Shown: positions 32,254 through 44,800 of the stretch, one piece after another | Numbering within the stretch: the stretch's first letter is position 1 | How the letters are laid out: each line of letters opens with the position of its first letter | Assembly: GCA_025667525.1 (NCBI GenBank) | Contig: CM046876.1 | Coordinates: 535,296,038-535,360,037 of the forward strand | From: Glebionis coronaria | Taxonomy: Eukaryota > Streptophyta > Magnoliopsida > Asterales > Asteraceae | Length of the DNA stretch: 64,000 bases | Reading direction: 5' to 3' | The notes under the pieces: model-generated | Seen by the model: only the letters and a program-made list of their open reading frames with translations | Database searches by the model: none | Told to the model about the DNA's origin: nothing | Program-made: the position numbers and the translations under genes

Positions 32254-34817
32254 CGTGTCTATAGAGTTAACCAAATGAAATAGAAATATCATAAAAAGGG
32301 TGACACAATGTCATGACAATATCTCAAACAATGCAGGCGTCTAGCTAAGTAGGTAACATGTCTACCTCTTACCAAAGAAATTCAAAAAACACACAACAAA
32401 CATATAGGTGTCTACAATGTATAACTTATTCAAACATACAAAAGAAAACTAAGAAGGAACATGGATCTCCTTCTAAATGCATTCCTACGCGACTTCAAAA
32501 TCCTAGCCACTTATGTTCTCACGCATAACCACATTCTCACCTAAAAGAGACACTAAAACACGTCAACAATAATGTTGGTGAGAGTCATAGGTTTAGACTC
32601 TAACACCAAATCAAGTATAAGCTGTGAATAATAACCATCTATAAAAGAACATATGGACAATGTGCTACAATTATGCATTAACAACTAACATTCAAGATTA
32701 ACCAATCATCACAATTCCAAGGCTCCAAGCCTTACCAATCACCATAATTCCAAGGCTCTAAGCCTTCCCAATCACCATGGTCCCATATGCGCCCATACAC
32801 CTAGAACCAATCCCAAGGCCCCGCCTTGTCAACATCCCCTTGGTACCAAGTCAAACGACAATAACTGAGACGGTACGTGTCCCCTGATCCAAATCATAAA
32901 CACAATCAAGAATCACATAGCAGTTAATCACATAAGTGTACACACAAGTCCATCACAAACCATAAAAATATTCATAGCATTATTTACAAAACCATACATT
33001 GTCTCTTCCATCCCATCTGGAAATCAAATAATTATACTCATAAAAACATGGGACTATGAAACTCACATGAACAAGCTTCACCAAGTATCCACGCTCTAGC
33101 AAAATCTAAACACACAAACATATACAATCAAGACATGAACCACATACAAAAATGGCTCATCAATCTATGATAGATATCTAACCTTCTCCTACAACTTAAC
33201 CCTATTTATATACCATAATCATCTCATTACACCCCTCTATAAAGCCCTTAACTTAGTTTAGTTCATAACTCGTCTCGTTAACATTTAACCCAAAACAGTC
33301 CTGTTTTTCATACTCCGTATTATGATCCAAACGCCCACCAAACCTAAACCACATTCCTTGCAATGAAAACCCATAAAATTATATGTGTTAGCTAAAATAT
33401 AAGCCCTTTCCCCAACATCAAAGCTAAATTTAAGTCCCCGATATACAACTTATACTTTCGTCTATCCATATTTTGCCGATTTTAAACATATGAAATGTTT
33501 TTATGATCAGAGGGTCGAACCCTATCCTATTTGCTTAGCATTTCTCCAGATCTTTTATTTAATATATAATCTAAGTCTCATGTTCATTTGAAGCTCCAAT
33601 TATAACCCTAAGTACCCCAAACAATTCAAAAGATAAAACGAAAACAGGCTGATCCAAAAACTGTTTTGACACCCGACTGATGTAACCTGGTTTTCACCAA
33701 CTTCCCGACCTCCAATTTATTTCTCGTTTCTTGAATTTAAAATCCAATTCAATTAACTTTCCAAGGACATAAGATTCGAAAATTAAAACTTTGTATAACT
33801 CTAGTTATGATCAAAACAATGGACCAAAAATTCTGCCCAATTTTTAAAAACGATTTTAAACATGATTAAACACTAATTACCATCACTAATCTTCATAATA
33901 ACCAAATTAATCAATTCATATGAACCCTAATCTCATTAATCTCAGAAATCTCACAAACCTAATCCATCATATGATTAATTACATGATTAGGTTAATTAAA
34001 ATTATAAATTAAAGAAGGGTTTTGAAGGTTTTACCTTAGAAATCAATGGAAGAATTTGTCTTTGAAGAAACCTAATTTCACTATTGATGGAATTCGACAA
34101 GGAGAGGTTGTGGGGAGTAAAAATCTGATGTTTTTGGTTATGGTATGGGTTTAGTGTAAACCTAAAAGCCTCCTAATCCATTTACAAGTCCATTGGGCTT
34201 GTTTTTTTGGCTTTTTTTTGTAAATTTCACCTTCTCTTTTCTTTTAAAAGCCCAAACCAAAGGCCTAAAGCCCTATAATATGATGTTTATTAATATTTTT
34301 ATTGTTTACTCAATAATAAAACCAATCACTACTTTCAGGTCATTACCGGGCCATAACCTGAAAGCCTTACGTAAACTTTTCGACTTTTTATGCAATTACC
34401 GTAAAATACGTAAAATACGTAATTTTATGAAAAATCTTAAAATAAGTTAGCGACTTAATCACTAAGTCTAAAATATCCTAAAACTAACCCGTATATTATT
34501 CCCGACACTAAATCCTTAGTCCGAGACCTCTAAACGCTAAACCCTCGCATCGTAAATATACGATTTACTATAATACATATACATATATATAAAAACTTAA
34601 AATAACACCGTTTCATTTCATAGTCACTACCGCGTGAGCTCATGAACATGAAATCACCAGACATCGTTTCACTTACAACGTACCCCGTACCCGCAAACGA
34701 TGTCCAAACCACACTTTATTCACACCAATTAACACATAAACACATAAAGACGCGTAATTTCACAAAATATGCACAAAATAAAACTAAGTGACGAACATCA
34801 AAACCGTGGTTTTCACA
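32254..34817 (-). mobile_element. element 1, right (5') LTR, second segment
   Basis: Continues the LTR interrupted at 20199. It aligns with about 9684-12243 throughout and ends GTGGTTTTCACA before the CAGAC duplication (34818-34822). Confidence 0.92.
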
Positions 34818-35039
34818 CAGACTAACACTAGTGATAGCATCAGTGTCAAATCAGGGGAATTTCCTACATAGGACAGCGATGAATATACCCGAGAAGAAGC
34901 CATGAATATCGCCATTAATTTTGACTGGAATTATGATCCTTTCTATCTTGATGATGAGCCTGAAGAGATTAGTGACATGTTTACTGACATTAATGAAGTA
35001 CTGGATGGGCTTCAGCAAATAACTCAATGTGAAGATGTG
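34818..35039 (+). pseudogene. MULE-associated protein, part 2
   Basis: With element 1 and one CAGAC copy taken away, the frame ending VHQYQT at 9623 continues here as NTSDSISVKSGEFPT, stop, DSDEYTREEAMNIAINFDW, then an acidic run (DDEPEEISDMFTDINEVLDG), until element 3 interrupts after GAAGATGTG. The acidic, Asp/Glu-rich composition matches part 1. This continuity is what links the two fragments. Confidence 0.7.
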
Positions 35040-35317
35040 TGATGTAAGACAACAAAAGGATCAACAGACTACAATAGAAGGTAACGAGAATATCAAAGGC
35101 AGAGATCAATCTCTATGATTGTTTGATTATAAGTAGTATTTTGGAACAAAAAGTGTGCCTTTCCATCAAGGTGATGAGGCTTATTTATAGCTAAAGAAAC
35201 TTAACAAACCGCAATAAAGTCTTGACCATACAATGCCCAAAGACTCTTTGGGTTCTCGACTTTCAGAATTCTAACTATCCCAAGTAATAAGTGTCTTTAG
35301 AGTCTTGAATGCCATCA
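35040..35317 (-). mobile_element. element 3, 3' LTR
   Basis: 278 bp. The pol stop codon (35275-35277) lies inside it. Immediately to the right is the polypurine tract, read on the minus strand as AGCAGGGGAGTA. Confidence 0.93.
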
Positions 35318-38300
35318 TACTCCCCTGCTAAAAGAAGATTCGTCCTCGAATCTTGTTGAACATCAACCTCTTCCACCTTGCTATCTTCCTCATCGGTAAC
35401 ATAAGGGGATAAGTCTACTACATTAAAGGTTGCTGATATGTGATACTCTCCGGGTAAGTCTATCTTGTAGGCATTATCATTAATCCTTTTGAGAACACGA
35501 AATGGACCATCTACACGAGGCTGCAGTTTTCCAAATCTGCCAGTTGGGAAGCGTTCTTTTCCGAGTCGGATCCACACCAAGTCTCATTCCTTAAACACGA
35601 CCTTCTTGCGACGTTTATCCACCCTATCCTAATACTTTGCATTCTGTTTCTCAATATGCGATCGGACATGTTCATGTAACTGTTGGACCTGTTTGGCGTG
35701 CTCTTCTCCATCAAAACTAAAATGTGTAGGCGTTAAAAGTGGTGTGAGATCAAGTGGGATGATGGGATTAGTACCAGTTACTACTTCAAATGGTGTCTTG
35801 ACCCTGGTACGACTTTTTGATCGATTGTATGCAAATTCAGCCTGCGGTGGCACCAAGTCCCATTGACGCGGGTTTCCCCGACCAAGCTTCACAATATATT
35901 ACCCAAACTTCGGTTAACTACTTTAGTTTGTCCATCCGTTTGCGGATGATGTGATGAACTGAATTGGAGTTGTGTTCCCAACTTGCGCCATAAAGTGCGC
36001 CAGAAATGACTCACAAACTTCACATCACGATCTGATGTGATTGTTTTAGGTACACCATGTAATCGTACAATTTCTTGCAAAAATAAACGATCTACCTGTG
36101 AGACATCAAACGTCTTGTTACAAGGAATGAAATGCGCCATTTTTGAGAACCGATCTACCACCACCATAATTTAATCTTTATTTCTTTGTGTTCGACGTAG
36201 ACCTAGAACAAAGTCAAGATTCACGTCTACCCACGGGGCTACCAGCACAAGTAAAGGCTGGTACAAACCCGCATTGGAACTTTGGGTTTTAGCTACGCGA
36301 CACACACGACACCTTTCCACAAACCTTGCAATGTCGCGCTCCATTCTTGGCCAATAAAATTGTTCACTCACCCAACTCACTGTCTTATTTACTCCAAAAT
36401 GACCCGCTAAACTCCCTGCACGACCCTCCATTATAATCGACTCCCTTAACGAACATTTGGGAATGCATATTCGATTATCTCAAAAAAGGTACCCATTTTG
36501 CACGAAAAATCGTTGGTAGGTCTGACCTTGACAATTCCCTCATATAAGTGAAAATTCAGGATCATCAGCATACAACTCTTTGAGTATTTCAAACCCAACA
36601 ACCTAGACTTTCATGGTCGAAAGTAGTGTGTGTCTTCGACTTAAGGCATCAGCTACTTTGTTGAGAGCTCTTGCTTGATGTTTAATTGAGAAAGTATATG
36701 CTTGCAAAAACACAACCCATTTGGCGTGCCTTGGTCTTAGCTTATGTTGTCAGTTAATGTATTTCAGTGCTTCATGATCAGAATATAAGATAAACTATTT
36801 GGAGACAAGATAATGACGCCAATATTCTAAGCTACGAACTATGGCGTAGAACTCCTTGTCATATGTAGAGTACTTACATCGGGTCTCATTCAACTTTTCA
36901 CTAAAAATGCTATGGGCCGACTCTTTTGGCTCAACACATCACCAATACCCACTCCCGAAGCATCACAATGAACCTCGAATACGTCACCAAAATCTGGTAG
37001 TATTAAAACAGGAGCTTCGGTTACCTTTTTTTTCAACAACCCAAACGTCACTTCAGCTTCTTCAGACCAACTAAACTTTCCCCCTTTATGCATTCAGTAA
37101 TCGGGGAAATAATAACGCTGAAATTTTGAATAAATCGTCGGTAAAATGACGCGAGACCATGAAAACTACGGATTTCATGAATGTTTGTTGGTGTACTCCA
37201 CCCAACAATAGCGCTTATTTTTCCCGGGTCCATTCGAATACCTTCATTAGAAACAATATATCCCAGAAACGAAACCTCGTCACTAAGAAAATGGCATTTC
37301 TTTATGTTAACATATAACTTTTGATTTCTTAATATTCCAAAAACCTGTCGTAAGTGGTATAGGTGATCTACTACGGTTGTACTATATACCAAAATGTCAT
37401 CAAAGTACACAACAACAAACTTGACAATAAAAGATCGAAATACCTTATTCATCAATCGCATGAAGGTATTCGGTGCGTTAGAAAACCCAAACGGCATTAC
37501 CATCCACTCGTATAAACCGTCACGAGTTTTAGTTGCCGTCTTCCGTTCATCCCTGGGCCTGACACGAATTTGATGATAACCACTACGTAAATCGATCTTT
37601 GAGAAGACACTCGCTCCATTTAAATGATCAATTAATTCATCAAATCGGGGTATCGAAAATCGGTATTTAATGCTTATCTTAATAACCGCTCTACTATCAA
37701 TACACATTCGCCATGATCTATCCTTCTTGGGAACTAATAGTGCCAGTACGGCACACGGGCTCATGCTTTCACGAATGGAACCTTTTTCCAGTAACTCTCG
37801 CACTTGACATTGCAACTCGTCATGTTCTTTAGGGCTCATTCGATAGGCGTCCTTGTGGGGTATAGTTGCTCCTGGTATAAAATCAATGCAGTGTTGTATG
37901 TCCCTCATGGGAGGTAGAGCTGATGGTAATTTTTTTAGGTACGACATCAGCAAATTCTTCAAGTATTGGTATGACCCGCGTTGGCACACAAAAGTCCTCT
38001 TGATTTGACTCCATTACCACTAGAGCAAACACTTCAACTGATGTAGGTATCTCAGTCATAAATGCTACGCGAGACAAGAACTGATTCTTCGTTTCCTTTT
38101 CCTTTCGCAAATCAGAAGGTCCAAGAATGACAGTAACTCCCTCCTTTTGAAAGGTATATGTATTTTTAAACCCATCATGCTTCATCTTAAGATCAAATTG
38201 CCACGGCCTACCGAGTAAGATATCACACGCATCCATTAGAACCACGTCACACCAGACCTCGTCTTTATAATTTTTCCCAATAGATAATGTTACGAGACAC

Positions 38301-39730
38301 CATTTTGATACTTTCACTTCATTCCCCTTTCGGAACCATGACAACCTATAAGGTTGAGGATGTTGTTCAGTTTTCAGTCCCAACTTACTGACCATTGTCT
38401 CAGATACCACATTCTCGCAGCTACTACCATCTATAATAATGTTACAAACTTTACTTTTACATGTGAAGCGAGGATGAAAAATGTTATGCCTTAACCACGA
38501 TTCATCTTCTTTGACCACCGCACTTATGGTTCGCTTAATTACTAGTACTTCCCCTGTGTCAGCATATGTTATCTCTTCTTGGTCTGATGTAACTTTCTCA
38601 TGCTCACCATCATATTCATCAAACACAGGTCCATCGTCTTCTTCAACCAAAGTAACCATCTTTTTATTTGGAAAATCGTTGGCGAAATGCCCAAGGCCTT
38701 GACACTTGAAACACCGTTTACTTGTTAATGTCCCTCCCCTGCTAGAATTAGGATTATAAGTTGAGGTTGTGTTGGAGTTTTGAGTTGAGTTTGAGCTCGA
38801 ACTTGTAACTTTCTTTCATGTTTCAATTCCCGTAAAACGACTTGAGAAGCGAGAATTGGTGTTGTTGTTATTTTTTCTCTTCTGTTGTGATTCCACCTTC
38901 GAGCTAACCGACACACATCATTATATAAACAATATTGTTGAAGACAAACAACACCAACGATTTCAGGTTTTAGGCATGCCAAATAACGAGCAATAGTTTC
39001 CTCTTCCTCCTCAACCACATCACAACGTAGCCTCAAACGATCAAATTCATTGGTGAATTCTTCGACTAACATACCTACTGGTTGCTTAAAATTATGTTAT
39101 TCTATAAAAGCCTCTTGCTTATATTGCATAGGTAAGAATTTGTCCATTAACTTCTTTTTCATCTTTTCCCAAGTCACAATCTTCGGTTTTCCTTCCCTGT
39201 TACGTTGTTTTATAACATGTTCCCACCAAACTGAAGCATTTTTATTTAGTTTGATTGCTACCAACTTGACTTTTTTTTCATCGTTTAGGTTCTTAATATC
39301 AAACACTCGCTCAACAGTATACAACCAATCAAGAAACTTATCGGGATGTGATTTACCTTCAAAGTCAGGGATGTCGACTTTCACACCAAGGTTTTGAGAA
39401 GTGTTGTCACAGCCCTTCCTGAAACGGCGATCTCTCTCGGGTCGGTTAACCCCCCATGGGTTATCGTCTTCTTCATTGTTGCTCTCGATTGAGTCGATGT
39501 CTGATCCCCGACTTCCCTCATCATCGTGATCAACATCACAAAAATTTTCCAATCTGGTATGTGCTAGCATTCGCTCTAATTCTCAGATTCGTCTTCCCTG
39601 AGCTGCAATCTCGAGATCCCTCTGGTCCCTATGGTTTGGTCGTGGTTCTTCCTCATTGCCGTCGGCACCTGGATGAGGTTGCATACGCACATATCCACCT
39701 CGACATCCTCGGCGACCCCGAGTTGTTCAT
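35275..39730 (-). pseudogene. gypsy Gag-Pol of element 3
   Basis: Starts MNNSG at 39730 with an early frameshift. Gag landmarks: VDIPDFEGKSHPDKFLDWLY and ASVWWEHVIKQRNREGKPK; knuckle near 38700 (CFKCQGLGHFANDFP, last Cys now Phe). Protease-like core IIIDGSSCENVVSETMVSKL. Reverse transcriptase: [19 protein letters not shown] and YFDD ([12 protein letters not shown], about 37395). RNase [17 protein letters not shown]. Integrase: [41 protein letters not shown], where the catalytic Glu position is Lys. The C-terminus RFGKLQPRVDGPFRVLKRIN...SATFNVVDLSPY runs into the 3' LTR. Stops and frameshifts are scattered (stop near 39099, frameshifts near 38900, 37950 and 37060, stops near 36170 and 35890). 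Confidence 0.92.
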
Positions 39731-39766
39731 CTTCTACCATCAATAAGATTCAAAGCAACCAAAAAT

Positions 39767-39777
39767 CTTTGATACCA
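39767..39777 (-). other. primer binding site of element 3 (initiator tRNA-Met type)
   Basis: The minus strand reads TGGTATCAAAG three bases after the 5' LTR; it differs from the consensus at the ninth base. Confidence 0.8.
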
Positions 39778-39780
39778 ATA

Positions 39781-40060
39781 TGATGTAAGACAACAAAAGG
39801 ATCAACAGACTATAATAGAAGGTAACGAGAATATCAAAGGCAGAGATCAATCTCTGTGATTGTTTTATTATAAGTAGTATTTTGGAACAAAAAAAGTGTG
39901 CCTTTCCATCAAGGTGATGAGGCTTATTTGTAGCTAAAGAAACTTAACAAACTGCAATAAAGTCTTGACCATACAATGCCCAAAGACTCTTTAGGTTCTC
40001 GACTTTCAGAATTCTAACTATCCCAAGTAATAAGTGTCTTTAGAGTCTTGAATGCCATCA
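39781..40060 (-). mobile_element. element 3, 5' LTR
   Basis: 280 bp partner of 35040-35317. The AAAAAAAG tract is 2 bp longer than in the other copy. Confidence 0.93.
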
Positions 40061-40229
40061 ATGTGAATGACATTCATGCTTATTATTAACAACAATTGGA
40101 CTGAGGCTGTTGAGGTTAAACAAGAGGTTGTTGAGGTTAAACCTGAGGCTGTTGAGGTTAAACAAGAGGCTGTTGAGGTGAAGAAAGAGGAAAACGATGT
40201 TATGCACAAGAACATTACTTTGTGGTTAT
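40061..40229 (+). pseudogene. MULE-associated protein, part 3
   Basis: Past the ATGTG duplication, the frame from part 2 continues NDIHAYY then stops. A shifted frame encodes a short Glu/Val/Lys repeat with four units of the type EAVEVKQ (the second EVVEVKP, the last EAVEVKK), then EENDVMHKNITLWL, and runs into element 4 at 40230. The acidic repeat suits a MULE N-terminal linker. The link to parts 1 and 2 rests on the shared insertion context. Confidence 0.5.
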
Positions 40230-41023
40230 TGAAGGTTTATAAGCTTCATAACAATTATTTAAAACCCTAAACAAGATCAAAGCACACATCGCGGAAGCGA
40301 ATTAACAAGATCATAATCAGTAACACAATTATAATTAATCGATTAGGGTTACATACTTTTATTCTAGCAACGATCCACAAGACAACGGAACAATCACCGA
40401 TTAGGGTTAATCACGAACACCACCAGGATATAGTCTAAAGTAAGACTATATCACGTTCTTGTACACAGGTAATATAGCGAGTTAATCGTGATTCTAGCAC
40501 GAACAAACCGAGCTTCCACGCTTATGGAGTATCTACCCAACAACCCTAGAGAGAGGCTAGGACTAGATAAAAATAGCTTAATCGAAAACCAAAGAAAACC
40601 CTAAAAGGGGTGTTTTTGGCCGGCGACTAAGAGCAAGAGAAAGAGAGATTTGTGATGTGATTTATGAAGGCTAGGGTTTGTTTATATAGACCTTGGATAA
40701 ACTTTTTCTCCAAGTCATAAACCAAATAGGAAAGAAATCTCTTTTCTTCCCTTTTTGTTCCCTTAGGCCGACGGTTCACAAAGCCCACAAGGGGGCTTCC
40801 AGAACTTTTCCTTTTCCTTCTTTTAGCTTCTATTTGATTCCATAACGGTCGTTTATACTTAACTTTTAATTATTAACGATCGTTAGTTAAGCTTTGCTTT
40901 GATTTAATAAATATAATAAATATAGTTAATAAATAAATTAACCCTTTACGTAATGTGTGCAATCTCGTAATCCTGAGTTCGATCCTATCTCACGACTATT
41001 AATTTTAAGTCCATAAACTTTCA
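40230..41023 (-). mobile_element. element 4, left (3') LTR
   Basis: 794 bp, TGAAGGTTTATAAGC to AAACTTTCA. A TATA box on the minus strand lies at 40680-40688 (CTATATAAAC). The inner edge is followed by the polypurine tract. Confidence 0.92.
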
Positions 41024-41036
41024 GCTCCCACTTGGA
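41024..41036 (-). other. polypurine tract of element 4
   Basis: The minus strand reads CCAAGTGGGAGC next to the 3' LTR, a typical copia polypurine tract. Confidence 0.85.
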
Positions 41037-41818
41037 CAAAATTCGAATATCGTGATTACATTGACTAGCGTCTAGTTACACTAGCAATGTCACTAGTACA
41101 ACTCGAGTAAGGTCTCCTGGACAAGAACCTTTTAATGATTTTATCATTATTATTATCCTTTCATTTCAAATACAACGTTAATAGGATATGGATCTCAATC
41201 ATTCCTTCATTAACCATTCTGTTACTCGTTTACGGATATAGCAAGATTACCAAAACACATTTGGGTGTGGCCACACAAACATCTCACTACTCCCCGAGGG
41301 GCCCAGCTGTATTTAAACTTTAAAAATAATTTAAAGGAAACAAATCCCATTTTGAATACAAGCAAAACACATGAACTTCGCAACACTTCTGAAAATAACC
41401 CTTATAGATACCAGTTACGTCTAGCGTTAGGTTACCTTACAGAAATGCGCTACATTCAATGCAGTTTTTTGGTATCTCAGGTCTAAGGATAACTATTTAT
41501 GATTTACTTAATGACAAAGATCCATAAAGTAAAATCATATAGTTGGGATAAGTCCAATATTTGATCCATCAAATATCATCCAAAATTGACCAATATACTT
41601 TCAAGTATACTCTGTCACTATTTTGAATTGTCTTAGTTTAATAATACTCCCATATTATTAATCAACAACAAACATTTAGAAACATCATAATGCTCATGGA
41701 TTAAAACATGTAAAATAGGACACAAAATCAAATAACAGAAAAATAAACGAAATCCAATCTTTATTTCTTCAATTCAATAATGTCTTACATCCTTTATCCA
41801 AAATACTAATCAACAGAT
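41037..41818 (-). other. 3' spacer of element 4
   Basis: Region between the pol stop and the polypurine tract. Small open frames are present on the plus strand, but none is credible. I see no domain or repeat in it. Confidence 0.6.
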
Positions 41819-44800
41819 TTATTGCATGAATTCGCTAGCTAGTTGCAGCCCAATAGCCTTGGCATGCTTAACTACCTTTGGCCTAGATAAAGCCTTAGTA
41901 AAAGGATCAGCTACGTTATCATCTGTGTGAACTTTTATCAAATTTATTTCTCGAGCTTCCACTTGTTCTCGAACGTAGTGATATCTACGTTTAAAGTGTT
42001 TGCCGCCTTTCATAACTCCAGGGTCATTGGCGAATATTATTTCCGCAGAATTGTCGCAATATATATCAATTGGTTCTTTAATTGAAGGCATCACTCCAAG
42101 ATCTCCAATAAACTTCCTAATCCAAACCGCTTCCATTGCGGCTTCAGAAGCGACCATGTACTCCGATTGAGTTGCATGCATAGCAATGGTTTTCTACTTA
42201 CTGCTCTTCCAGTCAACTGCTCCTCCATTGATGACAAACACGTAACCCGTCTGAGACTTCGTATCGTCTTTATCACATTGCCAGGACGCATCACAGAATC
42301 CTGTTACATTCAATTCTGTGTCTGGTTTACCCCCAAATACCAAAAACATATCTTTCGTACTCCTCAAATACTTTAGAATATGCTTAACAGCAGTCCAGTG
42401 GAACTTTCCTGGATTCTGTTGGTATCTACTGACCAAGTTCTGAGCAAACGCCACATCAGGCCTTGTGCATCTTACAACATACATAATAGATCCTACAGCC
42501 GAAGCATAAGGCACCTTTCGCATGTAAGACACCTCTTCGGGTGTTTGATGCATCTTTCTCATGACTTAATTCATGCTTAACCTCCATCGGTTGAAAACCT
42601 TTCTTAGAGTTATGCATGTTATACTTCTTCAATATCTTATCTATATAAGCTTCTTGACTAAGACCAATTAACCGTCTTTTCCTATCTCGATAGATTTTAA
42701 TTCCCATAATATATGCAGCATCTCCCAAATCCTTCATAGAAAAACATTTACCAAGATAATCCTTAACTTCCTTAAGTCTTGGAATGTTATTTCCCATGAT
42801 TAATATGTCATCGACATATAAAATTAGGAACACTACATTACTCCCACTAGCTTTGCGATATACACATGGCTCATCACGATTTTGAATAAATCCAAACTTT
42901 TTGATTTCTTCATCAAATCCCTTATTCCATTGACGTGATGCTTGCTTCAAACCATAAATATATCTTTGAACTTTGCATACGCGCTTTGGATATTTAGGAT
43001 CAACGTACCCTTCCGGTTGTTGCATATAGATGTCTTCATCTAAGCGACCGTTCAAGAAGGCAGTTTTAACATCCATTTGCCATATCTCATAGTCATAGTA
43101 TGCTGCTATAGCTATGAGAATCCTAATAGCTCGTAAGTCTGCTACAGAGAAAATGTCTCCTCGTAGTCTATGCCAAAAGTTTGAGTAAAACCTTTAGCTA
43201 CTAAACGTGCTTTGTAGGATTGTATTTCACCATTTTGACTTTTCTGGATCAAGCATTGCGGATCGATAGTTAGCTGGTTCACCAAGATCCCCTACTTCCT
43301 CCTCATCATCCTCTATGTAAAGACATAGTTTGCTTGGCGCACGTATGGTTCTTTTAGACCTACGTGGAGGAATTAATTCCGGTGGAACTCCCAGACTTTC
43401 TGGTTCTATAGGAATTTCTTCGCTAGTATTTTCAGAAGGCAATGTATCTTCTTGAATTTCTTCAAGATCATAATTTCTCCCACTGATTTCTTGATTTACA
43501 AGATCACTTTCAATGAAGTCTCCATACCGAGCCACAACTACTTTGTTCTCAGCCGGATAATAAAAGTAGTAACCCATAGTTTCCTTAGGGTAACCTACAA
43601 AGATACATTTTACTGAGCGTTGTTGGAGTTTATCTCCAGAGTCACGTTTCGTATACGCCTCACAACCCCAAATTTTCAAATAAGACAAATATGGCTTCTT
43701 GCCATTCCATAGTTCATATGGTGTCTTATCAACCTTCTTTGTGGGAACCATATTTAGAATGCGAACAGCAGATTCAAGAGCATAATCCCAAAAAGATAAT
43801 GGTAAAGTTGTAAGATTAAACATATATCACACCATATCCAATAATGTACGATTTCTCCTTTCAGATATACCATTTTGTTGTGGAGTATATGGAGAAGTAA
43901 GTTTCTGAACAATTCCATTCTCACTTAAATAATCTTTAAACTCTTGACTTAAATATTCACCACCTCGATCAGAACGAAGAGCTTTAATCTTTTTTCCTAT
44001 TTGTAACTCTACTTCTTCTTTAAACATTTTGAATGTTTCAAATACCTCATGTTTATGCTTAAGTAAATAAACATAACCATAACGGCTATAATCATCTGTA
44101 AATGTTAAGAAGTAGCTAGCACCTTTCCTTGACATATGTCTAAGTGTTCCACACACATCAGTATGTATCAAACCAAGTAGTTCGGTAGCTCTTTCAATAT
44201 TGCTATTAAAAGGTTTCTTGGTCATCTTTCCAGAGATAAAAGACTTACATTTATCAAATGATTCACCATTGATATTTTCCAAAAGACCATCACGTTGAAG
44301 CTTTTGTATACGAGTCTTCCCAATATGGGCAAGTCTACAATGCCAAAGATAAAAAGAGTTCTTGTCTAACTTTCTCTTCTTATTCATGCTAAAAACAGAA
44401 TTATTTTTCCTCTTGGAATTATTATTATGCATGTTAATTTCAAAAACACCATTCACAGAAATTGCATCAAAATAAAATAAACCATCTTTGAAAACAGAAA
44501 TTATATTATTATCAATCGTGTGAATAAATCCAAGATCCAACATACAAGAAAAGAAAATAACACCCCTATCAGTTGAAGGTGCATAATGACAATTATTTAA
44601 AATCAGTACTAAACCCGAAGGTAAAACTAGATTAAATATTCCTATAGCTTCAACCGCTGCTTGTGCGCCATTGCCCACTTGCAGAAATTGTTCCCCATAG
44701 GTGAGCTTCCTCTTCAACTCAAATCCCTACAGGGTATTACAAATGTTAATACCACATCCCGTATCATATACCCATGAGTTTGATTTGTATGTAAGATTAA

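Larger units (their letters stand above)
9624..34817 (-). mobile_element. element 1: Ty3/gypsy retrotransposon hosting element 2 and non-LTR remnants
   Basis: Two 2.6-kb LTRs in direct orientation bound a decayed pol/gag interior (12244-20139). The purine tract next to the left LTR and the initiator-Met-type primer site next to the right LTR fix the orientation as minus. CAGAC flanks both ends. The right LTR is split at 20199/32249 by element 2, and the interior holds 3 kb of non-LTR sequence between (ATT)n tracts. Sampled LTR differences are roughly 4-5%, the highest among the paired LTRs here. The remaining coding capacity is too broken to be autonomous. Confidence 0.9.
35040..40060 (-). 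mobile_element. element 3: Ty3/gypsy retrotransposon with short LTRs
   Basis: LTRs of 278 bp (35040-35317) and 280 bp (39781-40060), TGATGTAAGACAAC to GAATGCCATCA. They differ at 6 positions plus one 2-bp gap (about 2.2%). ATGTG flanks both ends (35035-35039, 40061-40065). The polypurine tract is at the left LTR and the primer site at the right, so orientation is minus. The whole element is 5.0 kb. Its short LTRs and Gag/Pol type suggest a chromovirus-like lineage, but I found no chromodomain. Confidence 0.93.

Noticed and set aside
35275..35580. chromodomain at the end of element 3 integrase
   Set aside because: Searched by eye after the DLSPY block; only an acidic tail ending in the LTR follows, with no aromatic-cage pattern.
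40067..40270. 67-codon open frame as a free-standing gene
   Set aside because: It is a MULE remnant running into the element 4 LTR.
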